A stretch of 64,000 nt of DNA, taken from the NCBI RefSeq assembly GCF_027943255.1, contig NW_026562182.1, forward strand, positions 806,001 through 870,000, in the 5' to 3' direction. This stretch comes from Anastrepha obliqua. Its lineage: Eukaryota > Arthropoda > Insecta > Diptera > Tephritidae. Shown here one piece after another: positions 9,415 through 20,188 of the stretch (positions are counted from its first letter, which is position 1; the number at the start of each line of letters is the position of its first letter). A program made the position numbers and the translations under genes. Below the pieces are notes generated by a model that saw only the letters and a list, made by a program, of their open reading frames with translations, did no database searches and was not told where the DNA came from.

Positions 9415-10637
9415 AAGGGTGATTTTTTAAGAGCTATAGGAAAGTTTTTCAAAAAAACTAACGTAGAATTCAGAAAAATTCATGGAATTTTTTTTTAAAT
9501 CGATCGTACAGTCCATATAATTTAATGTTTGAAGATTATTTCATGCAAATGTTGACCGCGACTGCGCTTCAAATGTTCCATCCGCTTAGTCAAATTTTGG
9601 CATACTCTTCCCAATGTTTCGGCCGGAATCTCACATATAAATACTTTAATGTTGTCTTCCGATGCGTTAATTGAAGCAGGCTTGCCTGAATAGACATGAG
9701 GTTTAACATAGCCCCACAAAAAATAATCTAAAGGCGTTATATCGCACGATCTGGGTGGTCAATTGACAGGTCCCGAACGTGAAATAAAATGTTCACCGAA
9801 CTCGCCTCTCAACAAGTCATTGTTACGCGTGCTGTGTGGCATGTGGCACAGTCTTGCTGAAACCACATGTCATGCAAGTCAAGCTCTTGCATTTTGGGCA
9901 AAAAAAAGTGGGATATCATTTCACGGTAGCGCTCACCATTCACAGTTACGTTACGATTCGCAGCATCTTTGAAGAAGTACGGTCAAATGATACCTCCGGC
10001 CCATAAACCGCACCAAACTGTGACCTTTTCTGGATACATTGGTAGCTCTTGCAATTCTTCTGGCTGAACTTCCCTCCAAAATCGACAATTCTGTGTATTT
10101 ACGTACCCATTGATCCAAAAATGAACCTCGTCGCTGAACACAATTTTCCGATAAAAAAGTGGATCTTCAGCCAATTTTCCAAGAGCCCATTCACCAAAAA
10201 TTCAGCGTTGCGGTAGGTCGTTCAGGTTCAATTCTGGCACCAGCTTCACACCAAAATCCTTTCGCAAAATTTTCCACGTTCTTCAGAAACAGAGGCCCAA
10301 TTGCTGCGAACGGCGACGAACCGATAATTGGTGGTCATCATTAACACTGACCGATACAGCTGCGATATTTTCTTCAGTTCGCACTCTATGTATGCGTGTT
10401 GGTGGTTTGATGATTAAACTGACCATAAAATGGAAGACGCGCGCGATAAAATTTCTTAACAGAACACGCAATTTTATAATAAAATTCAATTATTGGCAAG
10501 CGTTGTTCGTTTGTAAGACGATTCATGGTTGAATTATAGACCAAACTGAAGATGTTTAACAGTGAAACAAAACACGAAACGTGCGTCAGCTGTTTAAACC
10601 AACTGTTTAAAAAGATAATAGCTAAAAAATCACCCGT
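9415..10637 (-). mobile_element. DD41D element (rosa-like 3), minus orientation
   Basis: 1,223-bp element with inverted termini: AAGGGTGATTTTTTAAGAGC at 9415 and, on the other strand from 10637, ACGGGTGATTTTTTAGC, both next to TA. The minus-strand transposase starts near 10527 (MNRLTNEQRLPIIEFYY, as seen in unit C) and ends at 9522 in RSRGQHLHEIIFKH. Catalytic blocks are visible: VFSDEVHFWINGYVN, VTVWCGLWAGGII and, near the end, DYFLWGYVKPHVYSGKPAS. Several frame breaks (near 9980, 9770 and 10300) and the change of the Trp before PPRS make it dead. It is a different lineage from the other two DD41D elements in the unit. Confidence 0.88.
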
Positions 10638-10654
10638 TATATACGTATATTATT

Positions 10655-11302
10655 TCTCCGTTAGCGTTCTGTGCGACTCTCCTCGATTTGTCAGGAGATA
10701 TCTTCATCGACCGACGCTGCAGTTCGGGTATGGCGATGCCACATTGCACACTATCTAGTCGCAAGGGTACCGCCTCGCTGACAAAATTATTTAAAAATAT
10801 TGTCAAAGGAAAGACGTATTTTGCAACTAAAAGTATCATATCGGCATACCACCATGGTTTTGTTGCAGTTAGGTCTACAGTTTCCAATTTAGCCGTTTTC
10901 GCTGAATACTGTATTGCAGCTTTCTCAGCAGTACAACAAGTTGACTGTATCTATAGTAACGTTCGATAAAGTATCGCATACAATTTTAATAGATGTACTT
11001 CTATTTCTGGGTTTCCTCTCAGTTTTTCTAGATTGGCTGCAATCTTACTTATGTAATAGATATTGTACCTCATCTGCTCCTTTTTCTGCGTCCTCTGGTG
11101 TACCTCATGGGAGTATATTGGGTCCCTTGCCTTTTGTTTTATTTATCAATGATATACGTACATAGTTATTTTTCTTTTGCCAACTTCTTGCCGGATGCGG
11201 ATGATTTAAAAATGTATTCTATTATTTCAAACTCGGCGGGTTTATATAAACTGGAAGCTGATATTAATAGTTTAGTTAATTGGTGTAGAGTTTTTCGATC
11301 AT
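10655..11302 (+). pseudogene. LINE reverse transcriptase relic (second type)
   Basis: Broken frames read YHHGFVAVRSTVSNLAVFAE, then DKVSHTILIDVLLFLGF, WLQSYLCNRYC, SGVPHGSILGPLPFVLFIND and a DADDLKMYSII segment at the YADD position, followed by LEADINSLVNWCR. This order is typical of Jockey/CR1-type non-LTR reverse transcriptases. The first YADD residue has changed and there are several stops and frame changes. No 5' or 3' end of the LINE remains. It abuts the right terminus of the minus-strand DD41D element. Confidence 0.82.
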
Positions 11303-11310
11303 AGTTTAAT

Positions 11311-12287
11311 ATTAAAAAATATTTTAAACTCACGTATTCAAAAACAACTAACATAATTTCTACATCGGTGATGATATACTCCAATCAGGTTAAATAATTA
11401 TGGATATAGAAGTTGTTTTTTAAGCACGCTTTCCATTTCTTAATCATATATGTATACCTTATTCTTTCTTAAGGGTACTCTATGTGTACTTGGTTTTATA
11501 AGAAGGAATGGTTCGAAATTTGCGGACCCATATACTCTTTAGTTTCTTACCAGGTTTTTGCATAATAAATATTCATTCCCTTTGAAGAGGTGAATAAATT
11601 ATGCCTACAATGCTTCTATTACTCGTTCTCTCCATGATTATATATTATACGTTTATTAGTTTTATACTTTTAAAAAAACTTTGTTTAAATAAACATAAAA
11701 AAACTCGTTTTAATTTGTGTAAATACATATACGCATTGTAAGTAAGTTAAAAGAGGTCTCCTGACAACCTCAGAATTTGGATAAAATCCACCCTTACGAA
11801 AATAAGTGCAATTGTGAGCGTAGAAAATTTTGAGTCGTTCCTAACCGTGTGAATTATTACAAGAGGAGTAATAAAATACCATCGAAATTAACGCAAATTG
11901 GTGAAGTGTGAAAAATTATTAAGGCTATTGTTCGTCATTCTTATCAGCACGTAAAGGCTGAAGAGATCTCGCTAAAACGTCGTTATTTTGAAATGCTGTG
12001 AGCTGCTAGGTGCAAGGAACATCGTTTGCAACGATTCTCTTGTTCATCGTATCATTTATCTCTCAGAGCGTTTCGTTTCTCTTGTTCGTTGCATTACACT
12101 TTTCTTAGTATTAAAAGTCTTAGGAGAACTCGTCCAAAGTGTGTTTGCCAGCTCGTCTAGGATTATTTTCACGTTACGATCATTTCGTTCTACGCACAAC
12201 GCTTGCCAATCGTGGCATCCATATGTACATAGTAACACGAACAATAAAATAAAACATAAAAATGGAAAATCTTCGTTCCTCAAAACT
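11311..12287. other. Presumed LTR/leader of the gag element, no gene
   Basis: Non-coding, AT-rich, with AATAAA signals near 11587 and 11690. It precedes the gag frame in the right orientation, so it may hold the 5' LTR and leader, but I could not find matched LTR ends or a convincing primer-binding site. The 157-codon plus frame beginning at 11988 is mostly 5' extension of gag without an ATG of its own. Confidence 0.4.
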
Positions 12288-13614
12288 ATGCTGAATTTGG
12301 ACAATATAAAACGGTTAGAACGTTTTGACGAACATTATTTAAGTTCTAGTTCAGAGTTGTCACAACGTGTAGCGGAATTAGAAAAAACAATTCGTACAAT
12401 GGGGCAACAACAAAATAATGGTGTGAGATCAAGTGATTTCATACCCCAAAGTATTTCCTAGCAAATAGATACTCAGACAGTGCTTTTATCGACAAATTTG
12501 CACACGGCGCAATCGCTAGTGGCACGGCTGCAGTCCTCATTTTCGCAGGCGCATCAGCCAGTGCGAATGCAAGTATTTGGATTTGGTTCCGTTAATAATC
12601 AAATTCCAAATATACAGTCTCCACCAGTTTCGTGCTCAGTATCTGTCGATAATACAGTACCGTACTCAATGCCAGTGAATACTGCCGTCGGTTATACGTA
12701 GCCAACCGAGTTTTAATTATGTATATGCATCGTGCGAGCTAAACCACGCGTCCCGTGTATTCCAATACTTCGCCTATTCCTCATCAACAAGTTTGGCAAT
12801 CACGCCATATGTATTATGGTCGCGGTATCATAGAACTGTTACCATCGTTTTACTCCACTAAAAATGTTTCATTAAATGCGATCCAATTCGTGCAATGGGT
12901 CGAAAGGGTGCGGAATGCATACGGCATTGATAATAATGTTTAATACTAACTCAATGACCAGCGAAACAGTGGATTCATTCACTGCATGTTGTATACACTT
13001 CATGGTCTGAGTTTTCAAATCGGTTGGTTAGTGATTTCCCATGCATGCTGCAAGTATCGCTGATGTGCATATAAAAATGTCGCAAATGAAAAGAAATATT
13101 TCTGAAAACGATATTGCTATACAACTCGTGAATGGTATAAATGATGGTGATTTGAGAAAGCAAATATCTAACGACTACTCTCGATGCATTGACGTGTTAC
13201 GAGATATAAACAATTATATATCTTTTAACGAACTGAAACCAGCTCCACTATATAAGCCAAAAATAACACCACAAACAAACTCTACGTCCGTTCCGCGAAA
13301 TACAACTATAAAGTCTAACGAAAATGTGAAGTGCTACCATTGTTTAAAAATTGGGCTCTATTCGATTAGATGCCCGCAGAGGAAAAGTCGTTGTGCAAAA
13401 TGTCAACGCACTAATCATTTAACAGAAAATTGTCCGGAAAAATCGAATAATACAGTGAAATCAATTAATCAGAACCACGAGCCAGTAAAAACCAACTTAG
13501 ATCTGAATATAATAGAAATTAAAGTAAAAGGGCTATTGACAAATTCTTTTGTAGATTCGGGGATGAGTTGCACTCTTGTGAAAGAAAGCTTTGCAAGAGG
13601 ACTCGGCATACCTA
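12288..13614 (+). pseudogene. Gypsy-like LTR retrotransposon gag and start of protease
   Basis: ATG at 12288 opens a coiled-coil-like N-terminus (LSQRVAELEKTIRTMGQQQ), stopped at 12459. A capsid-like segment follows (LLPSFYSTKN then AIQFVQWVERVRNAYGID) near 12830-12940. The longest frame, 13041-13614, holds the end of capsid (ADVHIKMSQMKRNISEN), two CCHC zinc knuckles (CYHCLKIGLYSIRCP and CAKCQRTNHLTENCP) that bind RNA, and a retropepsin start with active-site FVDSGMSCTLV. The protease is cut at 13614 by a mariner insertion. Stops between segments show it is dead. Family knowledge points to Ty3/gypsy; the exact clade is not resolved. Confidence 0.83.
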
Positions 13615-14844
13615 CGAGGTGTGTTCAAAAAGTATCGCAAATTTTGAATTTCGATTTTTTTGGGGCGATATGTTGGTACTCATGCCGACGAGTTCGGTCA
13701 TTTTGAATGTTCAGTTAATTGTTGACAGCTGCTTTGCTTGCACGTGTTTCGGCTCGTCTTCGATTTTTACTTATTCAAAAAGATGGTTCAAAGAACCTGT
13801 ATCAAATTTTGCGTGAAAAACGAAATTAAGTGGGCGGATGCATTCCGCATGTCGACTGTGTCATACGGAGAAGCTACTTTGGACCAAAGCAACGTTTATT
13901 GGTGGTACAAAATGTTCTCAGAAGGCCGAGAAGATGTGAACAACCAAAAGCGTCCCGGACGCCCGAGCACTTGATCAACAGACGAAAAAACTGATGAAGT
14001 GAAGAAAATGGTATTGGCCAATCGTCGAATCACCATTAGATAAGTTACTGAGGACCTCACCATATCGATTGGCTTTTGCCATTCGATATTTTTTCAATGA
14101 TTTGGGCATGAAACGGGTCGCCGCAAAATTCTCGCATGAAAATTGCTAATGAGATGTTGGACTCTGTCCGCGACGACCCAAATTTGCTTCAAAGGGTCAT
14201 AACTGGTGACGAATTGTGGGTTTATGGTTATAACGTGGAAACCAAAGCTCAATCATCTCAATGGAAGCTGCCGCACGAACCAAGACCGAAAAAAGTGTAG
14301 CAAGTTCGGTCGAATGTAAAAGTTTTGCTTACCGTTTTGTTCGATTGCAGGGGCGTTGTGCATCATGAGTTCTTGTCACAGGCTAAAATGGTCAATAAGG
14401 AATATTACCTGCAAGTTATGTGCTGCCAGAAACGCCCGGATTTGTGGAAGAACAAAAATTGGCTTTTGCATCACGATAACGCCCCTGCTCACACATAGTT
14501 GCTTGTGCGTGACTTTTTGTTAAAAAAACAGCACACTTATGATGCCGCAGCCACCGTATTTCCCAGATCTGGCCCCCTGTGACTTTTTCTTGTTCCCGAA
14601 ACTAAAGAGGCCCATGAAAGGACGACACTACGCTACGATTGACGCGATAAAGACGGCATCGAAGAAGGAGCTGAACAAGATAAAAAAACGATTTTTTGAA
14701 GGGCTTCGAAGATTGGAAAAACCTTGGCACAAGTGCATAATATCTCATGGGGATTACTTTGAAGGGGACAAAATAGATATTAGTGAATAAATAAATAGTT
14801 TTTGAAAAAACAAAAAATTTGCGATACTTTTTGAACACACCTCG
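13615..14844 (+). mobile_element. DD34D mariner inserted in the gypsy-like protease
   Basis: 1,230-bp element bounded by matching inverted ends (CGAGGTGTGTTCAAAAAGTA at 13615; complement ending at 14844, about 28 bases matching) and TA duplications at 13613-13614 and 14845-14846. It splits the protease of the LTR element: VDSGMS lies left of it and LLGTDSLCRHA right of it. Confidence 0.95.
13783..14790 (+). pseudogene. Mariner DD34D transposase, broken
   Basis: ATG at 13783 opens the DNA-binding region (KFCVKNEIKWADAFRMST, YWWYKMFSEGREDV, KRPGRPST), stopped at 13972. Later motifs survive in shifting frames: a GDELWVYGYNVETK block (usual GDESWVYGYD), a KVLLTVLFDCRGVVHHEF stretch, LLHHDNAPAH and PPYFPDLAPCDFFLFPKLKR. 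The spacing from HHD to the Asp of PCDFFLF is 34 in an uninterrupted chain. The frame ends with GDYFEGDKIDISE. Multiple stops and frame changes make it inactive. Units B and C have lost 4 more bases near 14505 (CGTG); unit A keeps them. Confidence 0.92.
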
Positions 14845-14846
14845 TA

Positions 14847-15101
14847 CTCCTGCACAATTACATTAAATGGTTTTGGTGGAGACAAAATTTTTTGTATCGA
14901 GAAAATTAACACGATACTTGAAGTAGACTGTATGAAAATCGAAATTGACGCTTTGATCGTAAAAGATACATAATTTGTTAAGTGGGAATATTTTGCTAGG
15001 AACAGATAGTTTGTGCAGACACGCAAGCCGAATGGTAATAGAAAACGGACGTTATCGTACTGAAAAAGTTTTGAACATTCGCGATCATAAAACTCTCTAA
15101 C
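14847..15101 (+). pseudogene. Gypsy-like protease, second half after mariner
   Basis: After the mariner the retropepsin continues as NGFGGDKIFCIEKINTILEV, then CMKIEIDALIVKDT and, after a stop, LLGTDSLCRHASRMVIENGR. The I(D)ALIV and LGTD motifs are the flap-side and C-terminal landmarks of gypsy-type proteases. No reverse transcriptase, RNase H or integrase follows; the frame stops at about 15101, so the element is 3' truncated. Confidence 0.75.
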
Positions 15102-15382
15102 ATAATGATTTTCAGAGACTCTAACAGTTACTCAACTCATATTGTGAAGTGTTCTCTGAAAAGGTTTCTGATCTCGGTCGCTGTAATATTTTTTTTTTAT
15201 TATTTCGTACATTAATCCTACATCTATCATACTAGCATCTAGTACATTTTTTAACAATTAGTTAGGAAAATTATTAATTTATTTCATGATGACCAGTGCC
15301 AAGACGAATACACCGATTACATTTTAGGGCAGCAATTACATTTTACACAGAACATTTATTTTAGCACACGAGATATTCATAT
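15102..15382. other. Spacer without a gene
   Basis: AT-rich sequence, including a T-run at about 15190, between the end of the gypsy-like fragment and the Jockey-like C-terminus. No motif seen. Confidence 0.5.
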
Positions 15383-15666
15383 TTAATTGAATAGGTCAAT
15401 TGGTTGGTTTCTCTTCAGACGTCGTAAAGTTCTTCTTTCAAGTTGAGAGAGTGTATTGACTTCTTTGTTTTTGTGCTGGTTTATTTCGTTAAAATATCTT
15501 GTTGATATCGCTTTTATTTCTTCGTCGATAAAGGGTATATTCAACGTTGTATGAATGACATCATTTTTTGTGTACCTGACGGACATTGTTATTATTCGTA
15601 AGTTTTTGATTGTTGTCCTTGTACTTTGTTTATGAGAGTTCTTTTTGCAGTTCCTCACACTTGAAG
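15383..15666 (-). pseudogene. Jockey-like LINE ORF2 C-terminal fragment
   Basis: The minus-strand frame ends in NEINQHKNKEVNTL then RRTLRRLKRNQPIDLF. This resembles the extreme C-terminus of Jockey-clade ORF2 proteins, in which an H.N.L segment precedes RRLKR.HP.DL. Preceding residues (TTLNIPFIDEEIKAIST) fit the same region. Only about 90 codons remain and its 5' side is cut by the left end of the P-like element. Units B and C carry one extra base near 15600, which breaks the frame further. Confidence 0.55.
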
Positions 15667-15993
15667 CAGAGAATGTTAATGCAATGAGAAGGTGCAAATG
15701 TTACTGTGAGCTTTTTTTAGAACAATTGAGATTTGAAAGATTTGTAGTAAGGAAATTTAGCACACCGAGTTTATAGACACCTCACTGACTTTTCCCCACA
15801 CAAAAATTAGAAACACCACACATCTTTCACCTCAACACACAACACATTTCTCACCTTGACATTAAACCAATTAAATTTTTACTATTTTCGTATTTTTGAA
15901 ATAATAAGCGAATACGTAAAATTTATTACATAATTTTTTTTTTCAATTACATTAAAAAAAAACGAATTTAAAAAAAAAATTTATAAAAAACAG

Positions 15994-16257
15994 TTTGCGC
16001 CGGGAATTGAAATCGAGTCTAACATGTGGCGAGGAAAAATAGGCGGTGCGTTTATTCCTTCGACTGCTTATTTTTTTACCATTTTGTTACTTTTGAAATG
16101 ATAAGCGGATACATAAAATTTATTACAAATCTTTTTACGATTACATTAAAAAATTAAAAAAAATTTAAATTAAAAAACAAACTTGCGCCGAGAATTGATG
16201 GCGAGTCATGTGGGGAGGATAAATACGCAGAGCTTTTATTTCTGCGCCTGCGTTGTG
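15994..16257 (-). repeat. Two tRNA-like modules, left pair (unit A)
   Basis: Read on the minus strand, 16072-15994 and 16257-16180 each end in a tRNA T-arm-like segment (…GAYTTCAATTCCCGGCGC type), with a B-box-like GATTTCAATTCC and a T-run just downstream (TTTTTT after 15994). They are diverged copies of each other. In unit B the related module at 44751-44828 has an exact GGTTCAATTCC. I could not fold a full cloverleaf, so this is tRNA-like or SINE-like sequence, not a tRNA gene. Confidence 0.5.
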
Positions 16258-16369
16258 AACAAAAGGTTTCTGATGTCTACGTAGATATGTATGCGCGCGA
16301 CGCGAATAAGTTTTAATAAATTCTGAAAGTAATTCATGACGTTTTTCATTACACACATTCATAAATGAA

Positions 16370-17000
16370 CGTATACTCTATATGTACATAAATGATGGTA
16401 TATAACAATATACATAATATGTATGTATGTACATGTCAATAGGAGGTATTTGCATTCAGAACAAAAGAACGGTTTAAGATAAATCAGCACTTGTTTTATA
16501 TTGTATGTCAATTTATAGTTTATGTATTCGACATTATTTACATACATATGTGTGTATGTACATTTGTATATGAAAAACAATAATGCACAAGCGCAAGAAC
16601 ATCATCTTCCTTTCATACATATGTACATATGCATGTATGCCCAATAACCTTGACTTACATATGTATGTGCACATGTCACAGCACATCACATTCTTACAAG
16701 AAATCAAATACACATACGCACTAGTGAACGAGTTTCTTCCTAACAAGTGCAAAAACAATTCTGCTCTATGTATGTATATATACCCACTTTATGTCCTAGC
16801 ATATATACATACATATATACCTACCTGCCTTCTAAACTTCCTACAAAATAATTGTATTCATATGTTACTACATCCATGCACGTTCATACATTCATGCATA
16901 TATGCGCGAGCACAGCGCTGCCTTCTTGCTTCCGTGTACTTTTGTCTTTCACCAGTCGATATTCCTAATATTGTACTTACAAAAATACAATATGTACTTT
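16370..17000. repeat. TACATA/ATGTATG-rich tract in P-like element
   Basis: Dense in short words such as TACATATG, ATGTATGTA and CATACATA. This composition keeps several frames open on both strands, including a 139-codon plus frame and 73-74-codon minus frames, but they encode Tyr/Cys/His/Ile-rich strings without domain features. Treated as non-coding. Copies: B 34824-35456, C 60266-60898 and, in P-like element 2, 45470-46100. Confidence 0.6.
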
Positions 17001-17127
17001 GATAGACGCAAAAGCAACAGCAAGCGCAACGCGATGGCCGCTTTGCCACCACTCATTCTAAAATCTTCTAGAACACAACAAAAACACATACCTCACATGC
17101 GCATGTCGCCCGAAGCTAAAATCTAAG

Positions 17128-17470
17128 CCTAGCGACTACAAAAACAAAATACATTCGTAGACGCAGTCGCAGCGGCCATGATTCTATCAGCGACGGCGCT
17201 GAACAATTTAGAACAAAAACAAAAAGTTCATTCATAAGTTCGAGCTCATATTTCAATTTCATTCATAAAACGAGCCGCCCATATGCCAATTTTCGCGACC
17301 ATTCGAAAATAGTCAATATTGGAATATTTCGCGTGGAATTATTTGCCAATATTTGATAAATCTTGAATTTTTGTCATGTCGAGTGGCCGCGGCTTCGTAT
17401 GTATGTATGCACCCTTATATGTATGTAAATATGTCTTCTAACTGTTCGACAGTCGCGAGTTAAAATGCGA
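17128..17470. repeat. Core block shared by all P-like copies
   Basis: Begins CTAAGCCTAGCGACTACAAA and includes GGCGCTGAACAATTTAGA and ACGAGCCGCCCATATGCC. It recurs at 39456-39798 (unit B, same element), 46227-46560 (P-like 2), 36868-37215 (P-like 3, more diverged) and 61023-61350 (unit C). Its presence in all three P-like elements shows they are one family. Confidence 0.75.
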
Positions 17471-17539
17471 CTTAGATTCCTTGAACAAATCCAGCGAATC
17501 ACACATTTCTGTCCACAAAGCCGCATATATGTATCCTAT

Positions 17540-17735
17540 GATCAAAAGGTACCGGGAATGTTTAAATAAAACATAACAGAGTTAAATTTCAGGCAAATTT
17601 ATATTACCTCCTTCAAAATATGACCCGTCTAAAGCAACACACATGTGCCAACGTTTAACCCAGTCCTCCAAACACCCCCGGCAGGCCGACATGGCCTTCA
17701 GCTCCTTCGTCGTATTCTCTTTGATCAGTGCGATG
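17540..17735 (-). pseudogene. Mariner transposase C-terminal piece, split by Transib
   Basis: On the minus strand this reads KELKAMSACRGCFEDWVKRW, HMCVALDGSYFEGGNINL and a stop, the C-terminus of a mariner-family transposase. A terminus-like TTTGATCATAGGATA lies beyond. The other part of the same relic lies at 20612-20820, across the Transib insertion. In P-like element 2 (46612-47005) the two parts are contiguous. Confidence 0.75.
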
Positions 17736-17998
17736 CACAGTGGTTCCGCCATAGGACATTGGATGAAAAATAGTCATGTTAAAATTATGCAACAATATTT
17801 AGCTAAATGTTAGTTCATTAGTCATAGTAACTTAGAGTATAAAAGAAATTTCAATTGCACAAACAATTCACTTATAATTGTGCCTCCAAAGTAAGAGAAT
17901 TTGAAAAGTGATAGTTAGCGTGGTCTCCGCTCCGTACTTACGCAGTTCCGGGAAGTGTTATTTTTCTAAGAATTACTGTGTTTATGACCTGTTGTACA

Positions 17999-20188
17999 AT
18001 GGAAATTCAAGTTGAAGGTATGCACGACATGTTGAACGTTTTGTTATCTTTTTTAATTATTATTTAATAGGTTTTCAGACCGTACGAAATACGTACTTTA
18101 AAATTTTCCGTTTATTTTTTTTTATAAGAAGTTTGTAAAGTTTTAACTAAGTTCGCACGAATCTGCACAAATGAAACACACATTAAAATATTCTTGCGTA
18201 TGTCCGCTTTAAGGAAAAATAATTTCCAGCTGCGATGACCTGCGACTGCGCTTGATATAGGGTCTAATCTGTACCTATGTGTAGGATTTTGAAATATGTG
18301 ATTCTACCAAGATTGCTGATAAAGATTTTTTTTTGTTTTAGGTGTAAATTTGAAGTGTTCATTTACGCGCATGCATATTCTGGACACGTGGTTATGTTAC
18401 AATAGCATTAATAATGATGTTGATAGATGTCGCCACGTACTGAAGAACATAATTCAAGCTTTACCAAACTCTGAGAATTTAACCTTAGAAGACATTGAAA
18501 ATCGTCTTTCTCGATACTGAAAAAAAGTGCAAAGATCAAAAACAAGGCTGATTGCCAAGTACAGTAATTGGTTAACTGGTTAATTTGTTATTAAGAGACT
18601 TCATTCATTCAAAATTGCCTAACGCTTTACCATCTTATAAAAAAGTTCTTGACGCAAAAAACGGTGTTACCCAACAGGAATTGGCGTTACAGAATCATCT
18701 GCCGAAATTAATTTACAATGTTTGTTGGACCACACATGCTCTCGAATTCTCGAATCTCAAAAACCAGTATTGGTAAACATATCTGAATCAAGTTGCACTG
18801 AGTATGAATTAGTAGGTAAATGGGCTTTCGATGGCAGCACTGGACATCACTAAATTTATCGATTTTCACACAACCAATTTTCATCTCTAATATTAATATC
18901 TATTGTCCTTTCCTTTTTATATTTAACGCGTAACAAAGCACATCGTATTTCGGCAACCTAATTTGAAATAAATATAAAACATCACTACATCGTGATATTT
19001 ACTAAACAAAAAGGTATATAGGTGTTTTCATTATATTACGTTAGCAGAGGTCACTCGATCCAACACAAGCAAAGTTTTTCTGATCCGAGAACGGAAGATG
19101 GAAGTTTAATTATTACATCTTATGTACACTTGAAATTAATTTGTAAATCGATTACCTCTGACCCAGATAAGATAATTTGGAAAAACCCTCGCCCATCGCC
19201 CACAAGGTTTTGTCGGCCTATGCGTTTTCAATTTGCTAAAGAAACTAAAGCTCTTTGTGTTCAAGTAGAAGAGTATTTTAAAAAAGCTATTAGTGACTTG
19301 AATCCGACTGTTGTTAAAATTGATAACCATAGTTATAAAGTAAGTCATTCTTTACAATTAACTATGGTTCATGGTAAAGTGTGCTGTGCTCTTAGTGACT
19401 CATCTACGAGTAAATGTTATATTTGTGGTGCGACACCTAAAGAAATGAATGACTTAGAAAAGTGTAGAAACAAACAAGTAAACTCCAGTAGATTTGAATT
19501 TGGCTTATCACCACTGCATTCTTGGATTCGATTTTTTGAATACTGTATTCATGTTTCTTATAGAATCGAATTTAAAAGGTGGCAAGCACGTTCATCTGAG
19601 GAAAAAGCACTTTTAGCTAAGAGAAAGGAATTTGTTCAGAGGGAGTTTAGAGAACAATTAGGCTTGATAGTTGACAAACCGCGATGTGGAGGAAGTGGCA
19701 ACTCTAATGATGGAAATACAGCACGAACATTTTTCCTTCATTCAACCATATCATCCGAAATCACAGAAATATACAAACACGTTTTAGACAGATGTAGTTG
19801 TCTCCTACAATGTCTTTCATCTGCTTTTAAAACTAATTCGAATAAATTCAAAATATACGCACTAGACACTGCTAAAATTCTAGTTAGTAAATATTCATGG
19901 TATAATTTACTTGCATCAGTTCATAAAGTACTCATTCATGGGTCGGAGGTAATCGATCATTGTTTATTATCAATTGGAGAATTATCAGAGGAGGCAGCTG
20001 AATCATGTAATAAATTAGTGAATCAATTCAGACGTGACAATACCAGAAAGCACTCAAGAACTGTAACTAACACGGATCTTTTGCACAGGCTTCTTCTTAA
20101 TTCCGATCCATTTATATCTAGTCTACGAAAATTACCATGTAAAAAGAAATCTATGATGTCAAGAGAAGTTTTAGATTTATTGAGTTAA
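17999..20188 (+). pseudogene. Transib (RAG1-like) transposase, decayed, with intron
   Basis: Likely exon 1 is 17999-18017 (MEIQVE), followed by a GT-AG intron 18018-18341 ending in TTTTTTTTGTTTTAG. Exon 2 resumes VNLKCSFTRMHILDTWL. Lesions follow: a stop near 18518 (plus the 21-bp deletion private to unit A), a frame change in the A-run near 18655, a stop straight after the first catalytic motif FDGSTGHH at 18829-18852, and about 190 bp of interruption before the chain resumes as HSIQHKQSFSDPRTEDGS. The open part, 19022-20188 (388 codons from a non-ATG codon), carries NPRPSPTRFCRPMRFQF, a CYICGATPKEMND zinc-type motif, HKVLIHGSEVI and LSIGELSEEAAESCNKL, the region aligning with RAG1 Glu962. 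MVHGKVC stands where I expect MIDGKVC, so the second acid may be lost. Confidence 0.9.

Noticed and set aside
11394..11760. Complete 5' LTR with primer-binding site
   Set aside because: AATAAA signals are present but no matching LTR pair or convincing tRNA-complementary site could be found.
12056..12304. 82-codon minus-strand frame
   Set aside because: Antisense shadow of the gag leader region, without motifs.
16583..17002. 139-codon plus-strand frame with minus-strand partners
   Set aside because: It is kept open by TACATA/ATGTATG-type repeats, has a Tyr/His/Cys/Ile-rich composition without domain, and lies in the non-coding interior of a P-like element.
19022..20188. 388-codon frame as an intact host RAG1-like gene
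   Set aside because: It starts at GTG, lacks the first catalytic motif, sits between Transib ends with a 5-bp duplication, and its upstream part is full of stops.
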